From: Actinospineispora acaciae DSM 45401
GTDB taxonomy: Bacteria; Actinomycetota; Actinomycetes; Mycobacteriales; Pseudonocardiaceae
Assembly (NCBI RefSeq): GCF_000620785.1
Contig: NZ_JIAI01000002.1
Location: 1,370,177 to 1,434,176, forward strand
Direction: 5' to 3'
Length of the DNA stretch: 64,000 nt
Each line of letters begins with the position of its first letter. Within the stretch, counting starts at the first letter, position 1. This document shows positions 17,156 through 23,649 of the stretch, in pieces. Made by a program: the position numbers and the translations under genes. The notes under the pieces are model-generated. The model was not told where the DNA came from, made no database searches, and was given only the letters and a program-made list of their open reading frames with translations.

Positions 17156-17873
17156 CGGACGGGGCGCAGAGCTCCACGCAGCACTCGCCCGCGGCCGGGT
17201 CGAGGACGGCCTCGACGCCGCTGGCGTGCAGGCCGGCCAGGAAGCCGGACAGGAAGGCGTGATTGATCCCGCAGACCAGCTCGGGGGACTTGGCGGTCAG
17301 CGGGTGGAACGGGCAGTTGCGCAGCCGGATCCGCGACGGCGCCGGTCGGGTGGGTTCGAACCCCCACTGGCGCAGCGCGGTGTCGGCCAGGGCGAGCGCC
17401 CGGTCCGCGCCGAGCCGGCCCGGCCGGGTGCGCTCCAGGGTGGCCGTACCGAGGTCGTGTCCGCGCTGGTGGGCGACCCGCAGGGTGGTGTGCCAGGCGT
17501 GTTCGCCGGCGGCCTGGGTGAGTACGGCGTCGATGAGGATCTCGGCGAGCTCGTCGTGCTGGCGGGCCGGGATGGCGACCCGCACGTCCAGGTCCGTGGG
17601 TTGGTAGACCTTGGGCCGGCGCCCGACCCTGGCGATGCCGCCCATCGGTGCGTCCTCGGCGCGCAGCAGCCCGACCTCGACGAGCTTGTCCAGGTGGAAC
17701 GCGGCGAGCTTGCGGGAGATCCCGACCGCCGCGCCCACCTGCTCGCGCGTCACCGGGGTGGCCGAGCCGCGGATGAAGGCGTACATCCGCCGTCGCAGCT
17801 CGTCGTCGAGCGCCGCGACCGCCCGCACCGAAGGGTCGGAGCCCGGCTCGCTGTCCGGGACGTTCATCGCCAT
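17148..17873 (-). CDS. SufR-like HTH regulator with C-terminal cysteine cluster
   Basis: About 241 residues (ATG 17873; ATG 17867 also possible). Residues ~20-75 form an ArsR/DeoR-type winged helix (TREQVGAAVGISRKLAAFHLDKLVEVGLL). The C-terminal region has Cys in NCPFHPL, a second Cys 14 residues later (VCGIN) and a Cys pair (ECCVEL) near the end, the arrangement of SufR-type regulators that bind an iron-sulfur cluster. Such proteins sense iron-sulfur or redox status. It is convergent with the peptide operon and divergent from the 18.0-kb membrane gene. Metal binding is inferred from Cys spacing only. Confidence 0.75.
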   Translation of the reverse strand: MAMNVPDSEPGSDPSVRAVAALDDELRRRMYAFIRGSATPVTREQVGAAVGISRKLAAFHLDKLVEVGLLRAEDAPMGGIARVGRRPKVYQPTDLDVRVAIPARQHDELAEILIDAVLTQAAGEHAWHTTLRVAHQRGHDLGTATLERTRPGRLGADRALALADTALRQWGFEPTRPAPSRIRLRNCPFHPLTAKSPELVCGINHAFLSGFLAGLHASGVEAVLDPAAGECCVELCAPSVT

Positions 17874-17997
17874 CGCACAACGATAAACCCACGACAATGC
17901 ACCCAACTGTGTGTCACCGCCTGCTTGCGTGGGCGCTTGACCCCCTCGGGCAATAAGACCAAACTTCCTTGGCGATTTGAGGAAAGGAGGTGCGGTT

Positions 17998-18042
17998 GTG
18001 ACCGGCCTGAGCATGTCCACCGAGGGGTGCGACCCGACATGA
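17998..18042 (+). CDS. 14-codon leader ORF coupled to the downstream membrane gene
   Basis: A near-perfect Shine-Dalgarno (GAAAGGAGGT, 17982-17991) stands 6 nt before GTG 17998. The frame reads 14 codons (VTGLSMSTEGCDPT) and stops at 18040-18042, overlapping the ATG of the next gene as ATGA. The next gene has no ribosome site of its own apart from a weak purine stretch inside this ORF. It looks like a translational-coupling leader peptide; a single Cys is its only notable residue. Confidence 0.6.
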   Translation: MTGLSMSTEGCDPT

Positions 18043-18509
18043 CCACCATCGCGCTGGTTGCCCTGGTCGCCTGGATCGTCACCGCGGGCGGCGGCATCTA
18101 CATGCTCGCCACCTGGCTGGCCAACGGCGGTGCGGGCCGGCGGCCCCGCGCCACCCGGCTGCCCCCGGGGCTGCTGTTCGCGCACTTCCTGCTCGCCGCC
18201 GCCGGGCTGGTCGTGTGGGTCGTCTACCTGTTCGCGCCCCGGCCCCTGTTGGCGTGGGTGGCGCTGGTCATCCTCGCCGCGGTCGCCGCCGGCGGGCTCG
18301 CGATGCTGGCCCGCTGGATCCCGGTCTACCTCGCCCGGCACATCGTCGTGCCCGCCCCGACCGCCGGCGGCGGCACCACCGAGCCCGAGCTCGCCGCCGC
18401 CCGGACGCCGCCGGAGCGGCACTTCCCGGCCCCCATCGTCGCCGCGCACGGCCTGCTCGCGGCAACGACGCTGGTGCTCGTGCTGCTCACGGCGCTGGGC
18501 GTCCGCTGA
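18039..18509 (+). CDS. Uncharacterised four-helix membrane protein
   Basis: 156 residues with four predicted membrane helices (TTIALVALVAWIVTAGGG, LLFAHFLLAAAGLVVWVVYLF, LAWVALVILAAVAAGGLAML and a last AAHGLLAATTLVLVLL) and conserved-looking polar spots between them (HFP, PERH). I do not recognise the family. It is translated by coupling from the 14-codon leader. The divergent neighbour is the SufR-like regulator, which is a plausible controller. Confidence 0.75.
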   Translation: MTTIALVALVAWIVTAGGGIYMLATWLANGGAGRRPRATRLPPGLLFAHFLLAAAGLVVWVVYLFAPRPLLAWVALVILAAVAAGGLAMLARWIPVYLARHIVVPAPTAGGGTTEPELAAARTPPERHFPAPIVAAHGLLAATTLVLVLLTALGVR

Positions 18510-18520
18510 ACCGGCTTGCA

Positions 18521-18539
18521 TTAGCCTAGGCTCACCTAA
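18521..18539. promoter_or_regulatory. Iron box (IdeR/DmdR-type operator) upstream of the DoxX gene
   Basis: TTAGCCTAGGCTCACCTAA differs at two positions from the actinobacterial iron box TTAGGTTAGGCTCACCTAA bound by IdeR and DmdR1 with ferrous iron. It lies 120 bp upstream of the DoxX start, with a TANNNT element (TAGGCT) inside it. Iron repression of the DoxX gene is the expected outcome. Confidence 0.75.
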
Positions 18540-18659
18540 GTTCATGGCCGGCCCCGACCGAAACTCGGGCGGCCCGGCGCGCACCCGGGCAACGCGGTCC
18601 CGGGCGGGCGCCACACATCTCGCCATTCGTTCACGACTCGACACGAAGGAGACACAGGC

Positions 18660-19184
18660 ATGCCGAAAGCCGCTGGAAGCGCCACCGCGGAGTTGGCGGT
18701 CGATGCGCGCGGCGCAACCCTCGACGCCGGTTTGCTGCTGCTGCGGGTGGTCCCGTTCGGGATCCTCACCGTGCACGGCGCACAGAAACTGTTCGGTGTC
18801 TTCGGCGGCAAGGGGCTGGAGGGGACCGCGGCCGGCTTCTCGCGGATGGGCTACGAGCCGGCGCTGTTCTTCGCGGTGCTGGGCGGCGGGGCCGAGTTCG
18901 CCGGAGGGCTGCTCCTGCTGCTGGGCCTGTTCACGCCGCTGGCGGCGGCGATGGCGTTAGGCGTCATGATCAACGCGGCCGCCGCCGTGGTCGGCAAGGG
19001 CCTGGACGCGGCCGGCCACCCCATCGTGCTCGGCGTGCTGGCCGCCGTGCTGGCGATCACCGGGCCGGGCCGCTACGCCCTCGACCAGGGCCGCCCCTGG
19101 AACCGGACGACCCGGGCGGTGGCGCTGGCCAGCATCGGCGTCGGCGTGCTCAGCGCCGTGGCCGCGCTGCTGGCGAAGGGCTGA
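18660..19184 (+). CDS. DoxX-family membrane protein, probably iron-regulated
   Basis: 174 residues. After a short polar N-terminus come helix 1 (LLLLRVVPFGILTVHGAQKLFG), then GGGAEFAGGLLLLLGLFTPLAAAMALGVM, the two DoxX signatures, and two further helices. GAAGGAGA precedes the ATG at 18660. DoxX proteins are small oxidoreductase-associated membrane proteins; in mycobacteria one works with superoxide dismutase and a thiosulfate sulfurtransferase in redox defence. The upstream iron box suggests expression when iron is scarce. Confidence 0.85.
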   Translation: MPKAAGSATAELAVDARGATLDAGLLLLRVVPFGILTVHGAQKLFGVFGGKGLEGTAAGFSRMGYEPALFFAVLGGGAEFAGGLLLLLGLFTPLAAAMALGVMINAAAAVVGKGLDAAGHPIVLGVLAAVLAITGPGRYALDQGRPWNRTTRAVALASIGVGVLSAVAALLAKG

Positions 19185-19202
19185 GCCGCCGCCGCGCCGC
19201 GG

Positions 19203-19589
19203 TCAGGGGTGGCGGGTGGAGAGGACGCAGAACTCGTTCCCCTCGGGGTCGGCGAGCACCACCCAGCTCTGGTCGCCCTGGCCGACGTCGGCGTGCCGGG
19301 CGCCCAGGTCGAGCAGGCGGCGGACCTCCTCGTCCTGGTCCCGGTCGGTCGGGTTGACGTCGATGTGGAGCCGGTTCTTGACGGTCTTGCCCTCGGGCAC
19401 CTGGGCGAACGTCAGCGTCGGCGGCACCGGGCCGGGGCGGTTCCTGCCTTCGGGCACCATGGGGGAGCCGATCGTGACCAGCCCGTCCTCCTCGTCCTGG
19501 ACCTCGTAGCCGAGGACCGAGCACCAGAACCGGGCGAGGCCTCGGGGGTCGGCGCAGTCGATCGCAAGCTCGGTGAACTTACTGGCCAT
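19203..19589 (-). CDS. VOC-superfamily glyoxalase-like protein
   Basis: 128 residues from ATG 19589, chosen for GGGAGG seven bases upstream (a frame extension to 19631 lacks one). KFTELAIDCADPRGLARFWCSVLGYEV and RLHIDVNPTD...LLDLGARHADVGQ...WVVLADPEGNEFCVL are the two halves of the glyoxalase-like fold common in actinobacteria (PF18029-like). Enzyme activity is unknown; many relatives are antibiotic-binding or orphan VOC proteins. Monocistronic, convergent with the DoxX gene. Confidence 0.85.
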   Translation of the reverse strand: MASKFTELAIDCADPRGLARFWCSVLGYEVQDEEDGLVTIGSPMVPEGRNRPGPVPPTLTFAQVPEGKTVKNRLHIDVNPTDRDQDEEVRRLLDLGARHADVGQGDQSWVVLADPEGNEFCVLSTRHP

Positions 19590-19643
19590 GTCGGACCTCC
19601 CGGGTCGGGCGGCGGGTTCGCCACAGGCCACACGCTAATGCCG

Positions 19644-19668
19644 GTTTGATCGACGACGCGGCGGGAAG
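19644..19668 (+). promoter_or_regulatory. GTTT-N15-GGGAAG promoter, stress-sigma type
   Basis: GTTT (19644-19647), 15-bp spacer, GGGAAG (19663-19668), nine bases before the ATG at 19678. It resembles SigB/SigF-group promoters (GTTT and GGGTAT-like elements). The same layout recurs before the genes at 20139 and 39963. Confidence 0.45.
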
Positions 19669-19677
19669 ACCCTGGCG

Positions 19678-19860
19678 ATGGAACGCGGTAGCGACAAGCA
19701 CGGACCCCGGAAGGACGACAAGCTGGCCTCGGAGCTCGACGGTCAGCTCCAGCCGAAGGGCGGGCACCGCGAGGAGTGGGCGGACCCCGAGCCTCCGGCC
19801 GACGACGATCCCGAACCAATGGAGCGACGGCGGCCCGACCCTCGGCCGGGCGGGACCTGA
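19678..19860 (+). CDS. Conserved actinobacterial small protein (MERGSDKHGPR type)
   Basis: 60 residues, very hydrophilic. The N-terminal MERGSDKHGPRKDDKL and the following EEWADPEPP match the conserved N-terminal part of actinobacterial proteins that normally continue into a DUF2795 domain. Here the frame ends without that domain, and a separate DUF2795-like gene lies next to it on the other strand. Function unknown. It is expressed from a stress-sigma-like promoter and is probably leaderless or nearly so. Confidence 0.7.
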   Translation: MERGSDKHGPRKDDKLASELDGQLQPKGGHREEWADPEPPADDDPEPMERRRPDPRPGGT

Positions 19861-19884
19861 TCGTCAACGAGTGGGGGGCGGGGC

Positions 19885-20139
19885 CTAGGCCGCCCGCTCC
19901 CCGTGGGTTCGGGTCGCCGTCGGTATCCGGGGGTGGCGCTGTTCGCGCAGCTCGTCGACGATCTCCTCGATGCCGTGGTAGCTGCGTAGCGGCAGGCCGA
20001 GCAGCTCGGTGACGGACGCCCCGGGCGCGCCGTAGTGCTGCGCCTCGGCGATCGCCTGCCAGCGGCGCGCCGGAAAGCTCAGCTCCGCCAGCACCTGCCG
20101 AATGTCGATCATGTCGGGCATTGTGTCGATATCCGCCAT
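19885..20139 (-). CDS. DUF2795-like small protein
   Basis: 84 residues. IDIRQVLAELSFPARRWQ, then GAPGASVTELLGLPLRSYHGIEEIVDEL fits the DUF2795 pattern (FPA... start, central L..LP, ...Y.....V...L end). DUF2795 is a small helical domain of unknown function, common in actinobacteria and often stress-induced. ATG at 20139 lies 9 nt after a GGGCAT -10-like element. Convergent with the 60-residue gene that resembles the missing N-terminal part of DUF2795 proteins. Confidence 0.7.
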   Translation of the reverse strand: MADIDTMPDMIDIRQVLAELSFPARRWQAIAEAQHYGAPGASVTELLGLPLRSYHGIEEIVDELREQRHPRIPTATRTHGERAA

Positions 20140-20148
20140 CGTGCGGTG

Positions 20149-20173
20149 ATGCCCGCCTCATCGCGTCTCAAAC
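20149..20173 (-). promoter_or_regulatory. GTTT-N15-GGGCAT promoter, stress-sigma type
   Basis: On the minus strand GTTT (20173-20170), 15-bp spacer, GGGCAT (20154-20149), then 9 nt to the DUF2795-like start. The -35 context CGGTTTGA matches the promoter at 19644. Confidence 0.45.
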
Positions 20174-20179
20174 CGGTCC

Positions 20180-20374
20180 TCAGCCGGTGAGCGCGATCGC
20201 GGCGTCGGGTTCGGAGACCTTGAACGTGAAGCTCTCTTCGAGGTAGAGGTGCACCACGTCGGCGTCGTAATGGCTGTAGCCGACGGAGAGGCCCTGGCCG
20301 ACGTCGAGGTGGAAGTCGTCGCCGCGCTTGCTCAGCACGACCGCGTCGTCCAGCCCCGGCGTCCAGATCCATGG
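20180..20374 (-). pseudogene. C-terminal remnant of a family 1 encapsulin shell gene
   Basis: The frame has no start codon and opens directly after a stop at 20375-20377. Its 64 residues (from PWIWTPGLDDAVVLSKRG through DVGQGLSVGYSHYDADVV to YLEESFTFKVSEPDAAIALTG) match the last quarter of family 1 encapsulins, including the WAP-x-LDG-x-VVLS strand, GQDLSIGY and YLxESFTF. An intact shell protein has about 265 residues, so roughly 200 are missing. ATGGATCTGG at the left boundary may be the original start fused out of frame to the 3' part. It cannot assemble a compartment. Confidence 0.75.
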
Positions 20375-20443
20375 TCAGCGTCCCTTCAGGCTGCCGATTC
20401 CGAGGGAGGTGTCGGTGGGCGCGGAGTCGGCCGGGTCGGTGGA
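20375..20443 (-). pseudogene. Relic of an encapsulin cargo-loading peptide (DyP-type tail)
   Basis: Between two stops lies a 22-codon stretch ending SAPTDTSLGIGSLKGR and a TGA. SLGIGSLKG is the consensus of C-terminal cargo-loading peptides carried by encapsulated Dyp-type peroxidases, preceded as usual by a Pro/Ala/Asp-rich linker. It sits directly upstream of the encapsulin fragment, the normal order of cargo then shell. No peroxidase sequence remains. The two pieces together are the wreck of one locus. Confidence 0.6.
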
Positions 20444-20500
20444 TCAGGCGGGTGATGTCGTCCGGGACGGCGTCGGGCTCGTGAGCGTCCACCTGCGCAT

Positions 20501-20527
20501 CCATGCCGGCCAGATACCCGGTTCCGG
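20501..20527. repeat. Leader repeat, copy 1
   Basis: CCATGCCGGCCAGATACCCG and the following seven bases match copy 2 at 20804-20831 with few differences. On the minus strand it reads GGGTAT, 9 nt, ATG (20504). The ATG begins no convincing protein. Copy 2 carries the same elements before the zinc-ribbon gene. Confidence 0.7.
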
Positions 20528-20558
20528 ACCGGCCATGCCTCGGGCCGCGAACGGGTGG

Positions 20559-20807
20559 TCAGACCCGGTCGACCAGCCGTTCGCTCACCCCCGGTTGGAC
20601 GCCGCTGGCCTGTGCGCAGTGCGCGCAGCAGTAGAACCGCGGCCCGACCTGCACGCCGTGCCCGACGATCTTGCAGCCGCAGTGCTCGCAGATCGGCGCC
20701 AGCCGGTGGATCGCGCACTCGAAGCTGTCGAAGACGTGCGTCCCGCCCTGGGTGCGCACCTCGAACGCCATGTCGTACTCGTTACCACATACCTCACATT
20801 GCGCCAT
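20559..20807 (-). CDS. Small zinc-ribbon protein, conserved in actinobacteria
   Basis: 82 residues. Cys pairs occur as CEVCGNEYD near the N-terminus, CAIHR and CEHCGCKIVGHG in the middle, and FYCCAHC near the C-terminus, enough for two zinc knuckles. The central VFDSFECAIHRLAP segment matches a conserved small actinobacterial protein of unknown function. The start lies inside repeat copy 2, with GGGTAT nine bases before the ATG. Cytoplasmic. A role in nucleic-acid or protein binding would be a guess. Confidence 0.75.
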   Translation of the reverse strand: MAQCEVCGNEYDMAFEVRTQGGTHVFDSFECAIHRLAPICEHCGCKIVGHGVQVGPRFYCCAHCAQASGVQPGVSERLVDRV

Positions 20808-20831
20808 GCCGGCCGGATACCCGGTATCCGG
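20804..20831. repeat. Leader repeat, copy 2, with a palindrome
   Basis: Second copy of the 27-bp leader, 303 bp from copy 1. It contains CCGGATAC-CCG-GTATCCGG, a perfect inverted repeat absent from copy 1 (which has lost one arm). It overlaps the start codon of the zinc-ribbon gene. Confidence 0.7.
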
Positions 20832-20869
20832 GCGGGTATGTCAGGGCGCGGCCAGCCGGACCGATCTCC

Positions 20870-22507
20870 TCACAGGACGCGGACGGCGAGGATGACCAGG
20901 TCGTCGTCGGAGGGGGCGTGGTAGGCGAGGGTGTCGCACAGCTCGTCCAGCGACCCGTCGACCGGGGCCTTGGCGGCGCGCTCGGCGAGCTCGCGCATGC
21001 CGGCGTCGATGTCCTGACCGCGCCGTTCGACCAGGCCGTCGGTGTAGACGATCAGTGTGTCGCCGGCGTCGAGGTCGATCTCGGCGTCGATCCGCTCCGG
21101 ATGGGGCATGCCCGTTCCCAGCACCAGCCCGTGCGCCTGCTCCAGCCACCTCGGCGGGTGCCCGGGGCGGAGCAGCAGCGGCGCGGGATGTCCGGCGTTG
21201 GCCCAGCGCAGCCGCCAGCCGCGGCCGGTCCTGTGCAGGTGGCCGTAGATCATGGTGGCGAACGAGGTGATGGCAAGCCGGTGGGTGACGGTGTCGAGGC
21301 GGTTCAGCACGGCGGCCGGCTGCTCGGCGCGGTCGACGGCGAGCCCGCGCAGGGTGGACCGGAGCTGGCCCATCGCGGCGGCCGCCGTCATGTCGTGGCC
21401 CACCACGTCGCCGACCGCGACGGCGATGTCGCCGTGACCGAGGTTGAACGCGTCGTACCAGTCGCCGCCGATCTCGTCGGCGCCGGCGGGCTCGTAGCGC
21501 ACGCTGATCCGCAGCCCCGGCACCATCGGCGGATCGGTGAGCAGGCTGCGCTGCAACGTCAGCGCGGATCGCCGGCTGTGCTGGTACGCCAGGCCGTGGC
21601 CGAGCGCGTGGCCGGCCTTCTCCGCGATCTGCCCGAGCACGGCGAGCTGCTCGGCCTTCCACGGCGCGCGCCCGGCCAGGCACCCGAACAGCACCGCCGC
21701 CACCACCTGGTTCTCGACGATCACCGGGGCGGCGGCGAGGGTGTGCAACCCGGCCAGGGTCAACGCCGCCGTGCCGGCCTGTTCGAGCCAGGGCGAGGCC
21801 GCCTCGACCGGCCCGGACACCAGCCTGCCGGCCTGGATCGCCTGGGTGAGCACGTCCTCGCGCCGCCACCGCAGCCCGTGCCGAGGGGTGGGCAGGTCGA
21901 GCCTCTCCCCGGAGCGCGCCACCACCACCCGGTCGGTGACCACGGGCAGCGGCGGTCGGATGCCGGGCGCGGTGGGGTGCACCAGCAGGTGGACCATGGC
22001 CAGGTCCGCGAGCTCGGGCACCGCCGCCCAGCCCAGCGCCCGCAGCTCGTCGGAGGGATCCAGGCTGCGGTGCATCGCCGAGGTCGCCTCCGCGAGCACG
22101 GCCAGCCGGTCGGCATGTTCGGTCAGCTCGCGGTGGGCCACCACCCGCTCGGTCACCTCGACGAGCACGACCAGCACGGGGGCCGGCGCCGTGCCGTCCG
22201 TGCCCGCGGGCGAGCAGAACACGTCGAAGTAGCGCACCTCGCCGTCCGCCCAGGCCCCCTGGACGGCCTCCTGCGGCAGGCGCTGTGGCACCCCGGTGGC
22301 CGCGACCCGGTCGGCCGCCGCGATCATCCGCTCGCCGAGCGCCACGTCGACGCCCTCGGCCACCTCGCCGAACAGGTCCCGGAAGGCACGGTTGGCGTAG
22401 GCGAGCCGCCGCCCGCTCACCACCCCGACAGCGACGGCGGCCGCATCCATGGCCCCCAACGGCTCGCCAGCGGCCTGCCAGTTGACTGACCGCTCCGCGC
22501 GGCTCAC
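20870..22507 (-). CDS. PAS-GAF-SpoIIE (PP2C-type) serine phosphatase
   Basis: 545 residues. A PAS-like N-terminus (residues ~15-130) is followed by a GAF domain (~140-310) and a SpoIIE/RsbU-type PP2C phosphatase from ~330 (GGDWYDAFNLGHGDIAVAVGDVVGHDMTAA holds the metal-binding Asp residues; ANAGHPAPLL and DTLIVYTDGLVERR follow). Such enzymes dephosphorylate anti-anti-sigma factors and release stress sigma factors. No kinase or anti-anti-sigma gene is adjacent. The stress-sigma-like promoters nearby make a SigB-type signalling role reasonable but unproven. Confidence 0.88.
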   Translation of the reverse strand: MSRAERSVNWQAAGEPLGAMDAAAVAVGVVSGRRLAYANRAFRDLFGEVAEGVDVALGERMIAAADRVAATGVPQRLPQEAVQGAWADGEVRYFDVFCSPAGTDGTAPAPVLVVLVEVTERVVAHRELTEHADRLAVLAEATSAMHRSLDPSDELRALGWAAVPELADLAMVHLLVHPTAPGIRPPLPVVTDRVVVARSGERLDLPTPRHGLRWRREDVLTQAIQAGRLVSGPVEAASPWLEQAGTAALTLAGLHTLAAAPVIVENQVVAAVLFGCLAGRAPWKAEQLAVLGQIAEKAGHALGHGLAYQHSRRSALTLQRSLLTDPPMVPGLRISVRYEPAGADEIGGDWYDAFNLGHGDIAVAVGDVVGHDMTAAAAMGQLRSTLRGLAVDRAEQPAAVLNRLDTVTHRLAITSFATMIYGHLHRTGRGWRLRWANAGHPAPLLLRPGHPPRWLEQAHGLVLGTGMPHPERIDAEIDLDAGDTLIVYTDGLVERRGQDIDAGMRELAERAAKAPVDGSLDELCDTLAYHAPSDDDLVILAVRVL

Positions 22508-22568
22508 GCTGCCACACTAGAGCACCCCTGCGCACGGACCCAGCCACCCGAAGGGCTTGTACCGCTTT

Positions 22569-22586
22569 ACAGAACAACTGTTATGT
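22569..22586. promoter_or_regulatory. TetR operator in the regulator's own promoter
   Basis: ACAGAAC-AACT-GTTATGT, an imperfect inverted repeat of ACATAAC/GTTATGT with 4-bp spacer. It lies just upstream of the GTG at 22594 and overlaps a -10-like TATGTT. The same site with three changes in the spacer recurs at 24540-24557. Confidence 0.6.
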
Positions 22587-22593
22587 TAACGCT

Positions 22594-23223
22594 GTGACGG
22601 AAAGACAGGTCGCGCGGCGCGGGCGGCCGGCGGGGGACCGTGCGGCGAAGCGGGCGGAGCTGCTGGAGGCGGCCACGTCGGTGATCGCGGAGCAGGGTTA
22701 CGCCAACGCGTCGCTGCGCACCGTGGCCAGGCGCGCGGGATGCACCACAGGGGCGGTGACGTACTACTTCGCGAACAAGGAGGAGCTGGTCACCGCGCTG
22801 GCCGAGAGCCAGTTCGACGGCTACGACGCGATGATCGAGGCCGCCCGCGCCCAGACCGACGTCCGCGCGCTGGTCGAGCGGTGGCTGGAGCTGACCACCG
22901 GCGACGCCCGGTTCTGGCCCGTGATGTCGCAGCTGCTCACCCACGCGCGCTACGAGCCGGCGCTCGCGGCGGTCATCGGCCGGCGCTACGCCCGCTTCCG
23001 TGACCTGTATACCTCGATGCTCGCGGCCGGGCAGGAACGGGGCACCGTCCGCGCCGACATCCCCGCCGACCTGCTCGCCGACCAGCTCAGCGCGATCGGC
23101 GACGGCTGGATGCTGATGTTCCCGTTCGAGCCCGAGCGGTTCACGCCGGGCCGGGTTCGGGCGCTGCTCGACGCCGCGCTCGCCCTGATCGCCCCGGTCG
23201 GGGGGCGTGGCGGGTCAGGGTGA
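22594..23223 (+). CDS. TetR-family regulator
   Basis: 209 residues from GTG 22594. The N-terminal helix-turn-helix is typical (RAELLEAATSVIAEQGYANASLRTVARRAGCTTGAVTYYFANKEELV); the C-terminal ~140 residues are an all-helical ligand-binding domain. Autorepression is expected from the operator at 22569. The second operator, upstream of the dioxygenase gene, makes the convergent RidA-dioxygenase operon (23241-24480) its likely target. Confidence 0.9.
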   Translation: MTERQVARRGRPAGDRAAKRAELLEAATSVIAEQGYANASLRTVARRAGCTTGAVTYYFANKEELVTALAESQFDGYDAMIEAARAQTDVRALVERWLELTTGDARFWPVMSQLLTHARYEPALAAVIGRRYARFRDLYTSMLAAGQERGTVRADIPADLLADQLSAIGDGWMLMFPFEPERFTPGRVRALLDAALALIAPVGGRGGSG

Positions 23224-23240
23224 CGCCAGGGCCGGGGTGG

Positions 23241-23648
23241 TCATGTGCTCGCGCCGCTGCCGGCCGCCGCGACGGCGCGGACCTCGACGAGGAGCTCGGG
23301 CAGGGCGAGCTGGGTGACGCCGACGGCGGTCCAGGCGGGGTAGCGGTCGGGGAGGTACTCGTCCTTGATCGTGGCGAACTCGGTGACGTCGCCGCGCAGG
23401 TCGGTGTGGAAGGTGGTGAGCTCGACGATGTCGGCCAGGGTGGCGCCGGCCGCCGCGAGAACGGCCTTGAGACCCTCGAACGCGAGTCGGGCCTGGGCGG
23501 GCATGCCGTCACCGGGTGTCATGGTGGCGGGGTCGATGCCGACCTGGCCGGACACCCAGATGAGGTCGCCGACCCGGTTCGCCTGGGAGTAGTGCAGCCG
23601 GTCGTAGATCGCCAGGGTGGGGCCGGGGTTGACGAGTTGGCGCTCCAT
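23241..23648 (-). CDS. RidA/YjgF-family protein (reactive enamine deaminase)
   Basis: 135 residues. YSQANRVGDLIWVSGQVGIDP, then ALAAAGATLADIVELTTFHTDL and a late YPAWTAVGVTQLALPELLVEVRAVA carry the family signature. RidA proteins trim as trimers and hydrolyse reactive imines/enamines; branches of the family act in catabolic pathways. It follows the dioxygenase gene by one base and shares its promoter and TetR control, so a role in clearing or hydrolysing an imine product of that pathway is plausible. Confidence 0.85.
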   Translation of the reverse strand: MERQLVNPGPTLAIYDRLHYSQANRVGDLIWVSGQVGIDPATMTPGDGMPAQARLAFEGLKAVLAAAGATLADIVELTTFHTDLRGDVTEFATIKDEYLPDRYPAWTAVGVTQLALPELLVEVRAVAAAGSGAST

Positions 23649-23649
23649 G

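Noticed and set aside
20109..20504. 131-residue minus-strand frame starting at the first leader repeat.
   Set aside because: Arg/Pro-rich, no domain, and it overlaps the encapsulin and cargo-peptide relics in other frames that match known families.
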